A stretch of DNA of 38,569 nt from Reticulitermes lucifugus. Lineage: Eukaryota > Arthropoda > Insecta > Blattodea > Rhinotermitidae. The DNA lies in NCBI GenBank assembly GCA_026260175.1, contig JAKCWW010004938.1, positions 1 through 38,569 of the forward strand, written 5' to 3'. Every line of letters starts with the position of its first letter. Position 1 is the first letter of the stretch. Positions 22,042 through 34,500 of the stretch are shown here, one piece after another. The notes beneath the pieces are model-generated. The model did no database searches, had not been told where the DNA came from, and worked only from the letters and a program-made list of their open reading frames with translations. A program made the position numbers and the translations under genes.

Positions 22042-22058
22042 TAGTCAAATTTCCTGCA

Positions 22059-22472
22059 TATAATCACCCCCCATAAATGGCTGGTAATTGCTTTGCTTCT
22101 TATGTATGATCCATGATAGTTACATAGATTTAGTACAAGTCATACAGAATATTCCTCCGTAGCAATTGGTTTGATGGTGATATCACGAAGCACTGTGGTA
22201 TGGAGATAGATCCTAAACATGCTACACACTGTATGCATATTTGAGTCAGTGATTGCAAGCATGCTGGCTATGCAAAATTTTGTGGTGGTACCTGACAGAA
22301 ATAATGTATGCAGGTTTGATTCTTGATAATACTTCTGCAAGAATCACATAATTAACAATAACACAGGTATGTAGGACTAGAAACCTATTAAATAAATGCT
22401 TTATGAGATATGCTCAGAACTTCTTGTCTGTCATGTTGCATTCATAGAGCTGTGGACCACTTCTGTTTTCAG
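22059..22472. other. stretch upstream of first recognised exon
   Basis: AT-rich, CpG-poor sequence without a recognisable feature. It is probably intronic, because the first recognised exon begins with a split codon and so must follow another exon. Confidence 0.4.
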
Positions 22473-22577
22473 AAACTGTGCAGATGAAACCAACAATCAC
22501 ACATGACAGACCTGCTGTAATGCCTCCACAGTGCATCTTTTGGGGCAATCCTACAGAAGCTTGTGTCAAGACAACAG
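22473..22577 (+). CDS. exon 1 of recognised part (least certain)
   Basis: A good acceptor (CTTCTGTTTTCAG) precedes it. Codons after a split first codon read TVQMKPTITHDRPAVMPPQC then IFWGNPTEACVKTT, with one base left over. That leftover base is exactly what exon 2 needs. The donor CAG/GTTTGA is weak. The peptide looks extracellular (two cysteines, no membrane segment). It could instead be chance, since the exon is short. Confidence 0.5.
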
Positions 22578-25500
22578 GTTTGACAGAAAATATCTTGCAT
22601 GTTATTTTAAATATGTATTAGGTGCCTTCTATACTAAGGCCACAGAAAGATTCCTGTGGTTTGAATACATCTTTCTGAAGCTCTTATTTCCCCCTCTATT
22701 ATACTTCTCTGTATACCCCTCCAATTGTATTCACAGGGATGCTGGTAGTAATAAACTTGTAATAGTGACCAGTGCTTGTAGATTACAATAGTAAGCAGAA
22801 TGAGATTTGGCCTCATCAGTGTAGTGGTGACAGTTGAGTCTCAGTGGCTTATTTCAACTCAGTTGATGCAGGACAAAGAATTAAATTTATTTATAGCGTC
22901 ACTTTCAAACAAATTACTGTGTGTGACTCCTTACCTCAAATGTATTATTTTCTTATTAAAATTTAGCTACCAGTTAATAGCATAATTTATTGAATGTATT
23001 TGTTGCAAACTAAGAGTGAAAGTGACCAAATACACTTCTGATTTAAAACATGCTGTAGGTAACAAACTGGGTAGAGCAGAGTTGTAGGCCTAGCAGAAAG
23101 TTCTTGGGAATGTATTATATTTGGTGTGTCTTGGCAGCTCAACATCTGAGAAAACAATAGACCTACCCACCTGCAGTAGGAGCAGATAATGTCCTGTTTC
23201 ATTTAAAAGTGAGAAAGTTGCAAGGAGAGGGAATGTGAAACAAAATATATTTGTGAGACAGTCTGTCTTTAGATCTGTGTGTGACTGCAATGATACACCT
23301 AATTCAAGAGAATTTTTATGTCTTTTTATTGCTCCTTTGTCCTTTTTAAATAAGTAAAATTCATAATGTTGTAAAATCACTTTTCCTTTTGGGCCTGTAG
23401 AGATGTACTTTGTGTCTGTAATAGTAAATGTGAGTGTCTTATTTCTTGTGTAGGTTATGTACTTCCTAACAGATTCCTGCAGATTTATGAAAGCATGAAT
23501 GAAGAGATGAAAGAAAGCATTAGAACTGGTAGGCTGGAAACCATGGCACCAGAGGATTTTGCAAAACTTCCCACTTCATTGTTCCTACTAATTCCAGTAA
23601 GTACAAAATTTGATACCATAATTAGACTGATGTTATTGCTTTAATACTACCGAATTCTAAGTAGTCACTGTCAGTAATAGTTGCATTTAATGTTTAACTG
23701 TGTCTTCAAAAATAGTAATCAACTGTGGTCAATTGTTAATTGAGAACACTATAAAAGTTCCCAGATTCCTGAAGTGGAAAAAAATTGTCATAACTGGAAT
23801 TGGAAAGATAGCAAAAGTATCTTGTTAGAGTTTTCACACACACACGGGTGTAGATGGGGGGGATGGTGTTACAAGTGCATTGCATCCACCAGGGGCAGCA
23901 AGATGAGTAATATTAAATGAAAAAGTTTGGTTTTCTGTGCTCTGCAAATGTAAAATGATTGAGCCAAATAAAAGGAAATTCAGTAAATAATTGATTTTTT
24001 CATAGTTCATAATTTCTGTTTAGGGATGGCCATTGTGATTCCTTGCCCTGGGTGCATATTATCTGCAGAACAGATAATTTATTCTTGAATCCTGTATAAA
24101 TCTGCAGGTTTTACCACTTATAATGTGCATTATTTTTAACAAATTCTTTGACATTTTGGAATAATTAATTGCATGCACACCATTCATTCACTCATTCATT
24201 CATTCATTTATTTACATTCAAGTCAATTCAAAAAGGTTGGAAAACCTACTGGATATAGAACAAGTCAAATGAATTAAATATACATACAAATACAATTACA
24301 GTTACTAAAGGATAACAATGAATACATTACTGAAATTTATTTAAGATCAGATAAAGTATTGAATGCATGACTAGATATATGAAAGTAGCTGTCTGTACAG
24401 AGTAAGAAACATTTAACAAACAATATACCAAACCAGAAGAATGTGATACAGAATTCATTATAGGAATGTCTACTTTTTTTCTTATTTACATTAAAGTATT
24501 CTTCTAATGAATAAAAGCAATTAGTATATAAAAAGTTTTTAAAACTGTCTGAAATTTCTTTGGATTATTAGAAAAGTTTTTAATGTCTGAGGGGAGACTA
24601 CTATATTATTTTATAGATCTTAATACCCAGACAGTAAACTCATTTTTATATGGAGCCAGATTTGCCTGAGGTAAATGAATGTTAGTACTTTGTCTCGTAT
24701 TTATACTATATACTATAGTTTTCCAAAGTTACTATAAATTGATCTTTGTTATTAACTACAAATAAGAGTAAAGAAGATATGTACTGTGACTTTAGTGGTA
24801 AAATTCTGAATTTCTTAAATAGATTATGACATGAATATCTACTCCTGCATAATAATTCTGATTAACTTCTTTGCAACCTAAAGATTTTAAAACTGTAGAA
24901 GAGTTCCCCCAATATTTTAAACCATAATTCATAATAGAATGACAAAGGGAATAATAAACCAAATCAGTGTTGTATGAGACATTTATGGCTAAATGGATCT
25001 AATTACATAACAAGCAGTACTGAATTTGGATATCAGCTGTTCTATATGAGTTCTCCAGGACACAACATTCCATCGGCAGTATGTAATTTGGAAACTGTGG
25101 TACCATATTTTTTGACCTTGTACCATCCCTGTCACTTACACATGAGTTTGTTGCCGCAGTATGAATTTTCTCTGAATACATTTATGTATTTTCAATAGCT
25201 TTATTTTCCACAGAGCTAGGAAAATTCACAAAATTTGGAACTTACACTTAAAAATGCACAATGCAATATCATTTATAAGTTGCTGTATTTATTGTTTTGG
25301 ATCTAGAAATTGTCTGCCATTAATGAACATAATAAGTCAGGAAAAGTACACCCTGAGTAATAACTATGGCTGTCACTTTTAATTATCTACATAATCATGA
25401 GAGATGGAAAATATATATACTAGTTATAAAACGTGTGCTTCAGGTTTCCATATTACAACTTTTTAAAACAACTTTGTTTCCAGTACGTCTGTAGCAAGAT

Positions 25501-28500
25501 TCATGCCAGTTCATGCTCTAGGTCATGTTTGTTAAACTGTGGTGTGCGTCCCACTACTGGAATGCCAAGCATTGTTTATCGGTACACAAAATTAATAAGA
25601 AAATGTGAAGTATAAAACAGGATAAAAATTTAAAAAAACAAATAAACCATGAACCACATATATTTACTGATACACAGCATTGTTGGCAATACTATGTAAC
25701 TCATCTCTGCTGTCAGCCAGTCTTTCCAATTTCAGCATTTTTATTTAAACAAAAAATATTGGTGGTACATTGAAATTTTAAATTTAATTTAGTGGGACAC
25801 CAGCGAAGAAGTTAAGAGAACACTTGCTGTAGATCATGCAGAAACAAGTGTAGGTCAGCATGTAAGATGCCCATTGGATTGTGTAAACAAATTTCAGCGG
25901 AAGACAATCTGTATTTCTGTACTTGTTGCATGTGGACAGATGTGGCAAAGCAGATAGTAATGTTTTGGTCTTTTCTTTGCAAATGTGCCAAAACAGGTGT
26001 AGCTCATCATGTAAATTGTCTATTATCTTTGATTATAACTAAAGTTGGAGAGCACAAACAAATTTTAGTAAAAACTTACCACACTTTAATGAAAATTCAC
26101 CATCAACCCTTTTGTTTTTTCATCTGGACACAAATGTGACTAAGCTGTCAGGAATATTTTTGCAACTTTTCATTGCAGATGTGCCAAAAAATATGTTCGA
26201 GAATAAAAAACACATAATTGATAAGATTACCATTAACTAGTATAAGGTATAGGGATTTCAAAATTGTAGACCATCAGTACTCAGGAACCATGTACTCCCA
26301 TTTACTGTTTTAAAGTTTTACATATTTGCTTTAATTTATACTGAAATGACGTTTTCTGGATTATTTCAAAATTGGAAGTGGTGTGGTTTGTGTATAATTC
26401 ATTCTCCCTAAAGGCTACACTAGAAAACCACACGTAGAGATGGTACCATTATACTTCCAAAGAATATATTTTCAACCTGCAGTATTTTTTTTACTAAATA
26501 TTAGAATAATAGTTGTAACCTGTTGTAGAAGACTTGAGGCCAGGGCCCATTGTATGGTAGTTTTACCAAGGAGACTCTAGTTCAGACTGAGTTGAATGAT
26601 GATCCTATTTACTTGCAACTGAAGGAGGGTATAAAAAAGAAATTACCAAATTTTTAAAACTTAATATTATTCATTCCATACATTTTCTTTTCTATGTTTA
26701 GTGTCTGACGAATATACCTCGTATGTGTTTATTCACTATTAATTTGTGAAACACAGTCCTACATTGATTTCAGGCTTCTGCCGCGATGTTGATGTAATCT
26801 GTGGTCTTTTGGGTGATTACACGGCGTCGTGAAACGTCTGTAAATAATTACCTCATGACGCCATGTAATCACCCAAAAGACCACAGATTACACAGTCCCA
26901 CATGTTTCGAACCTTGTCTCGGTTCATCTTTAGGGACTTCAGTATTTTTAAATACTGACGTCTCTAAAGATGAACCGAGACAACGTTCGAAACATGTAGG
27001 ACTGTATTTCACAAATTAATAGTGAATAAAAGTGTACATTTGTCGGACAATAAACATACCATATTTTTATTCCTAGTGACATTTTTAACATAGTGGTAGT
27101 TGTTACTAGAACTTTTTAAGAAATTTATTTTATGAGCTCAAGAATGGTCACTTCATCAGTACTGTAATTAAAATATATCCATATAAAATATAATTGATGA
27201 TACCTGAAATACGTGTAGGTTGGTGTCCAAAGTGGTTGTTACATAAAGGACTACTTTATGTTCTTGAAGAAGTGCAGATTATAAACAGTGGATAGTCTTG
27301 GAAGAATAAACTTCAAAATGAATCTGCCATTTTGTTTTTAAAATGGTTTTGCACAGGCTATGTCTGTAGGTTAAATTATATTTGATGATGGGTCTGGAAG
27401 AATTAGAGAAATTTTACCTCCACCTGTGAAAGTAAAGTTGTTTTATATGAATCTCCCACTCACAAAACTGCTGCCTTTCATGAAGCCCAATTGAAAAAAC
27501 TGAGCTTTGAGTGGTGCGTGTAATGCAAGATTGTGATGTATTGCGTGCAGACTTCCTTTGTTTGAAAGTCATGTAATTAATCCAAGATTTAAATGTATCA
27601 TATGCATCTGCTGAAATATTATGATATTTTAAAGCCGCAGTGTATTTCACTTAATTTTAAATTTAAGTTCATTTTTTATTTGCTCCAGTCCTACCACCTG
27701 AAGAGTGTTTCGGGGTCTGCACTGGCTCTATTAGTTGCCACCTCTCAAGATGTGGCTGTTGCAGTCAAAGTAATGGACAATTTCAACATTGACATGTTTG
27801 AAGACTTCTTTACAAAGGTATGATACATTTAACCTAATACTACTAACAGCAATTTTGTATTCCATAATACTTGTGCCCTGATTTGATTTTAAATCTGTAT
27901 GCTGTGTATGTTAATATGCATTGAAATGAACTGTAGTATTATTCGTGATTATTAAGTATTGTTTTAAGTAAAGGGTGTAATGGAAAACACATTGTAGTTT
28001 TCTACATTTTTATTGTTAAACATATTTTTTGCTTTTGTTTGGCTATGACACTAAACAAATATAATTCATTGTGACAATTTGTATAAAAATTTATTAAAGT
28101 GATAATTTTATTTTTCCCTTTACATTTTTGTGAGCTATGCTACTTACATTGTATTGAATAGAGCACTGAGTGTAAGTGATAAAGGGGGGTGGATGTGTGA
28201 CAAAACAGCGAAAATATTTTATTAGTAGATTTCTCTTTAATATTTAAATACATTTCTGGCAACTAAAATTATATATTGGATGTGGAAATGAATACCATAT
28301 TTCTTGGCATATGAGATTCATAATGGTCTGGGAAGGGGTTTGTAAAATATATTTTTTTAAATTATTTTGTTTTGCAAACAAAATTTTTATTAATTATAAC
28401 AATTGTTTATTTATTAAGGAATTTAAATCTGCCTTACACAAGAAATTTATGTGAGTGGTCACTTATGCTCCAGCTACTTTCTCCCAGGCAAGAGTCCCTG

Positions 28501-31500
28501 GCAACCATTTACTATAAGGCGAGGTGCCCTACAGAGCTGGTCTGAATGCTTTGGTGAAGAGAAAAATCAACCACCTTTTTTGTGGTCATCCAGACCATAG
28601 CCTAGTTACTATATTAACTGAGATATTCTGTGTCCTCTATCAATCTTCTGTTCATAGAAAGTTTTTCAGCAATTCTTCACATTCCATGTTTTTTATTAGA
28701 TAATGTAATTTAAGGTAAAGCTGTTGAAATACCACATGAAAGCTTATTTATATGAAACATTGAAATTTGTGTATGAAACAAATATTTGAATTTATGTACA
28801 TATTTCATGAATTTCAGTTACAGGGAGTGGAATTGGCATCCCAAATCCAAGACATAATTGCTAAGACCCTGGTTAAATTGTTGCCAGATGTAAACAATTG
28901 GACTTTCCCCAGATTCAGGGTAATAGAGAAGGTTGGGAATCCTCTCTTGGCATGCTTACCATCATATTTCTTGGCTAATCTTACGAAGTTGGAGGCTAGT
29001 AAATTGTAAGTACGTAACTGTTAAGATGGTACATTTTATATGACCATCAGTGTGTTAAGATGGTAGTTTGTAAGTTGTGTTAGGAGTGATTGGGGGGGGG
29101 GGCATTAGGGGATTGTAAAGCAGAAAGAAGCTCCAAACTTTTGGGAATAGCAAAATAAAATTTCATTATCAGTTTATCAGTTTTGGCTTCAGAATTTGTA
29201 GTAACAGGAATTTTCTGTATACAGTAAAATTATGATATTCAGCACCACCAGGGCTAAAGTGTTGCTGGATATCATAATTTTCTGAATTTTAGAATGTTAC
29301 ACATAATCTGTATCTTAAGGTAGCTAGCAACGTCATGGACTGACCTAACCATTTCTTTTGTCACTTGATATTCTGTCCTATTTTCTCTGCTGTATTTTCT
29401 CCTTTTTGATCATTAACACAGCATGGAGTATATATGAACTCCACCCCCCCCCGCAAAANAAAAAAAAAAAAAAGCACCAACAAGACACCAATGTTCCCCT
29501 CTTTTAATTATGGCAGTCACAACATTGAATTGCCCAAGCCAATGTGGCCATTTGAACTGTTCACATATGTAAATTTGTTTGAAGTAGTCTGTGCTGCCAG
29601 TTGATGTAATAGTGCAATGTAATAGGCCTTGTAGTCAATTGCCAGTTACCAGAGCTTTCTGAATCAACCATGTCGCATGTGGGGTCCTTTACTGTATATT
29701 TAGTACTTAGTATATGTTGTTCTGCCCTGAAACTGGAGATATTGGTTTCCTCTAAAATATCAGTACTTGTCTACCAAGCTGCACTGCCTTACATCCCAGT
29801 AGATGTCAAAACTCACTGCTGTGAGACTCCTAAAGCTTGTTAAATATTTATTACTTATTCAACTTTAAAATTGTGCCTTTAAGAATGGAGCAGGGATACT
29901 TAGAAGTGGAATCTGAAAGTCAGCAAATTATGATGTTCATTCAGAAAGCTGTCATTTTTACATTCAAAGCTTATTTCTAAATCAGATTTTGATCTGGTAC
30001 AGAGGTCGGTGTACAGACAACTTTAGTTTCTTTGGAGATAAAGGTATTTTCCTGCTGTTTAATTTGACTGGCCTGCAATGATTTCCTTTCTTAAAAGTGA
30101 GAACAGAATGCTGAAGAGAATATTTTTACACAAAATACAGAAAGCAGCAGAATGATGGAAACAAATGTCTTAAGAAGGGACTCCATAATTTATACTTTTA
30201 GCACAACAATATTAGGGTAATCAACTGAAGGAGGATGAAGTGTGTCAGACACGATGGATGAGAAATTTGTGCAAAATTAATGAGAATTTGAAGGGCTGTG
30301 ACTACATGTCACACCCAGGCATATGTGGTAGCATAATATTAGAACCAGTCTTACATGGATTGATGAGTACTGTGTACAGGGTTCAAGTGTCACAGGATAG
30401 GGTTTGATGGCAGAGTCTTTTGGAAATGACAATGTATGTTTGGATGCAATAAGAGGCGAGACATTTCTACACGAATTGATAGACTATCAGATTCTCAAAG
30501 AGAGTTCTAATCCATAATTGTAATGTTACATGACAACTTCGTAGCCTATTTAAGAATAAATCTTAATCCACATAATTTCAGCTTATTTCATCTTCGGAAC
30601 TGGCTGTGGTCAAACTTGCCCACTCACATGTGGTATGGAAAGACTGAGGCTTCCAAGAGAGCATGGACAGATTTGATGTTGCGCTCTGCATACCCTTATA
30701 ATGTGTCAGAATGGAGTGGTAATGAAGTAAGAAGGTAATAATAATTTCTATAGAGGGTCCTTACCTAAAAAGTTTATTCATATACTGGGACTTCATATGA
30801 AATTTTCATTTCTACGTTTTTCATCACGGTGTCTGCTTCAGCATCAAATGCTCCTGCCAAAAGTAGAACTATAACCTTCCTAGTTTGCCATGAGACATAC
30901 TGTGGGTCTTTATGGCAAGAGCATTTGGCAGAGTTGCCAATCCGAATGAATAAGAATTCTTCCTAAAGAATGTGTTTATAGAATTTGGGTGCAAAGAACA
31001 TATCAGGCTGCATATTAATGTGGATCCTATGTCTGAATGGTTTTGATCAATATGGAGACAGACATGCATCTTACATTTACACATATCACTTTCCAGATAC
31101 AGGTTTAGTATTTAACACTGAAGTACAATTAAAGTCTCAGTTCTTCAATAACTGGAATATTCTTTAATATTTGAGTGACTGAAAATTAAATTTAAGAAAT
31201 TTGCAGAATGTTCTGCAGGACTGTAAATGATAAAATTGTTTGAATATTGTGGATGTCATGTAAAAAGTTAGTTAAATTTGTACCTTACGTAACAAAACAT
31301 ACTGTACGGTTACCACTAACACCATTAAAATGTCCTCTAACTTGATCAAGTACAGTTTTCAAATATTGTCAGTATATGACTTTTTCAGTGTGGCAAAAGG
31401 GAAATTCTACCAGGAAATGTTATTTGAAATCTTATTTGAAATCTTACAAGTACAGTTCAACATACCAGCAATTATGCTCTTCATAATATATCACTTAGTG

Positions 31501-34500
31501 AATCACTTGATCAGTGTATCCGAAAGAATAAATATTTCATGTTCTTGTTCATTTATTCATTCATTCATTCATTCATTCATTTACATTCCATCAATCCAAG
31601 GATCGGTATAGAAAATGTAATTGATTTATACAATATAAAGTTTTAGACCAAGTGTAAAGGCTACACAGAGCCAGTCGTGAGATTAAATATTACATGAAAT
31701 TAAAATAGTAAATCTAGGTCTTATCATGTTCTTGTATGATTATATTTCTACAATCCTTCAACCTGTATACTGTGTACTTTATGAACTGTATCAACATTTA
31801 ATTTAAAGCCTGACCAGGTACATTTTCATTAGGTTCAGGTACTTTCTGGAAGGTGCCACCCCAGATGAACTTAAACAATTGACTGCACAGCAACTGCAAA
31901 ACACCAAAATGTTGAGAACAAAGCTAAGCAGACTTCAGGTAGGAGGCACACTTATAACACCAAAGTATAATTTATGGATCAATTTTGACATGTCTCAATT
32001 ACGAGATTAACTGTGGGGTGCCACTTGGTTACACTGTGAACTCAGTTGTTACTGAAATTAATCCCCTATAAGCCGGCCTGTTCCTTATTGAACATGATGA
32101 TTCTAGTAGTCCTGTCATGTTTTCAGTTACTTTCTGATTGAACACAGTGATTTCTGTGGTCTTATCACGTGTTCAATCACGTTTTGGTTGAAAACAATTG
32201 TTCCAGCAGTTCTTTCCACGTGTCAACCACTTCCTGGTTTCCTTTTTTGGTGATCTTTCGTAATGTCTGAAATATCTTTACCCCTGCATTTAATTTGCAA
32301 ACAAAAAATTACGAGATACTAAATTTGGATTGGTAGGGAATATCATGTTTGGTGAAGAATCATATGAGATTGCTATGGGAACTGGTGAATTGCTGTGGTG
32401 GAAGATTCATAAATTTTTGTAAATTTCCATTGTTGCTGTTTCTGAAAATAAAAGTAATCTTCAGATTTACTGATGGTAACTACAGATATAGCACAACGCA
32501 GAACAATTTCCACATATGAGATTTGAATTATTTGAATTATGCTCATGAAAAATTCTAGCTCCTTCAACCTTGGAAGGAGTCTAGTGTGGTGAAGTATTAC
32601 TTATCCCAGTGTAGGTTTAAATATTTCATAGCAGAAATTACTCATTAATGTTTTAAGATTGTTGTCAGATATTTACATTCCTGATGCCATAAAGAATAAC
32701 ACTGAGCCTTATATGAGTAGGACTTTGTTCCACAAACCAAGTACGAAATAGCTAATGTAACATTAATATCGGAAACAAAACATTCAGTTACATGTATTAT
32801 AAAACTGAGTAGTGGAAATAGAGAAACAAATTGTCAAGACTGTTAGTGCTAATCCAAAGACAAAGTTAAAAATTTATATAATGAGAGATGAAAGGCATAT
32901 AACTATTTCAGATATGTCTGTTATAATTTTGGCTTCATATGTTGGTCTTTATTTCCTTGCAGGCCCAAGCACTCTTCAGCGTTTTGTATTCAAATAGAGA
33001 GCTATCATCAGCTAACTTAACTGATGCACAACTTCTTCCAGTGGCCTTACAGCTGTCTCCAGCAAACTTGCTTGGGTTCAATGTCAGTCAAACAAACTTC
33101 AGGGTACTTAAACCTCTCTTTGAACAAAGGAAGGCCTCATATGCAACAGCCAAGCAAGTAAGAATAAAGTTGATATAGTAACTAAAATAAATGAAAACTT
33201 CAAATATCTTTCATTACAATCAATGTTACAAAGAATATGATTTAACAAATTAATTAAAACTTTACAGTACTGAGGACTGTATTGGAAAGAAAAGAATGCT
33301 TCATACATATGTAAAAGTTTCATAGTTTCTTTAACGTATAAGGTGAACTGTGTACTTATTTTTCAATAGTACGAGTATGTCAAATCGTTAGTCAGGTATT
33401 TTTTGGTAGTTGTCAAATTTACATTCGTCCTTCCATTACCTCATCTGGAAGAATAGTTGTTTCAAACTACAATAATAAGCAATTTTGGGCTGTATAGGTC
33501 ATTGAATTATTTAAAATGTTATCCACTTACTTGCACATCAGAACAGCGGACAAAAATTTGGAAAACTTATGTAATTGTTTATGCCTTTGTTTAATAATTA
33601 CTCTGATGGGAAATTTGGGAAGGGTCTATAAAAATACGTGCCTAAATTTTCAGGTCAGTTTTGAGTTAACCTACCAGTTCATATTTTTATCCTCTCTGTA
33701 TATACCTGCTTTTTACTGGAAATGATACTGATGTATAGGTACTGGAGTCACTGATTGCACAGTCAGTGCTGTTGGGAAGACTTAAGAGTGTGGAGTCAGA
33801 AACATGGGGTAATGGAATTGAACATTTGGGGAAATTCATATATGTTCTTCCCGCAAGTGCTTTGGAGTCCTACAAGCTCTCTCCACCAACAGCTTTGGTA
33901 CAGTCTAGTATAGACTCTGACAGAATCACAGCAAAACAGGTAAGGGGATAATCTGAAATATTCCAAAGTAATGAAGTGCTTAGCATGATACAAGACAATG
34001 TGTTGCAAAGTAAATTTTATGGCTTCCTTTCTGGCAGTAGAAAGGAAAATAGCATGTGCTGACATAATCTTGAATTGATGTATAATGCACCAAGCACCTG
34101 AATATGTATTTTACCTTAGCTTAGGTATTTGTTGAATGGGGGAACAGTGGGTGAGGGAGGGGTGTTAATAACACTGTGTGTTTGTTTGTGTGATTATTTT
34201 AATAAATAAATTGTCAGTAAAGTTTCATAGGTGTAGAGTGGCTGTCAAAAATGGTGCTGTCAAACATGCAAATTATATCTGTCTTACATTCCTTTTGATA
34301 CAGGGTCATATTAAATGAATAGTAAAATATTTCACTGGACTATGGAAAGTTGTTGACTATGTAATTGAATTGTCATTACAGACATAAGAAATAGGTAGAG
34401 AATTTAATCTCTTTGTATGCAGTGTAGTTCATTATCCAGATGAGCTGAACCATGGAGCTTCAGAAACTTTGTGTGCATTTATTAGGCTCGTCTGCTTACT

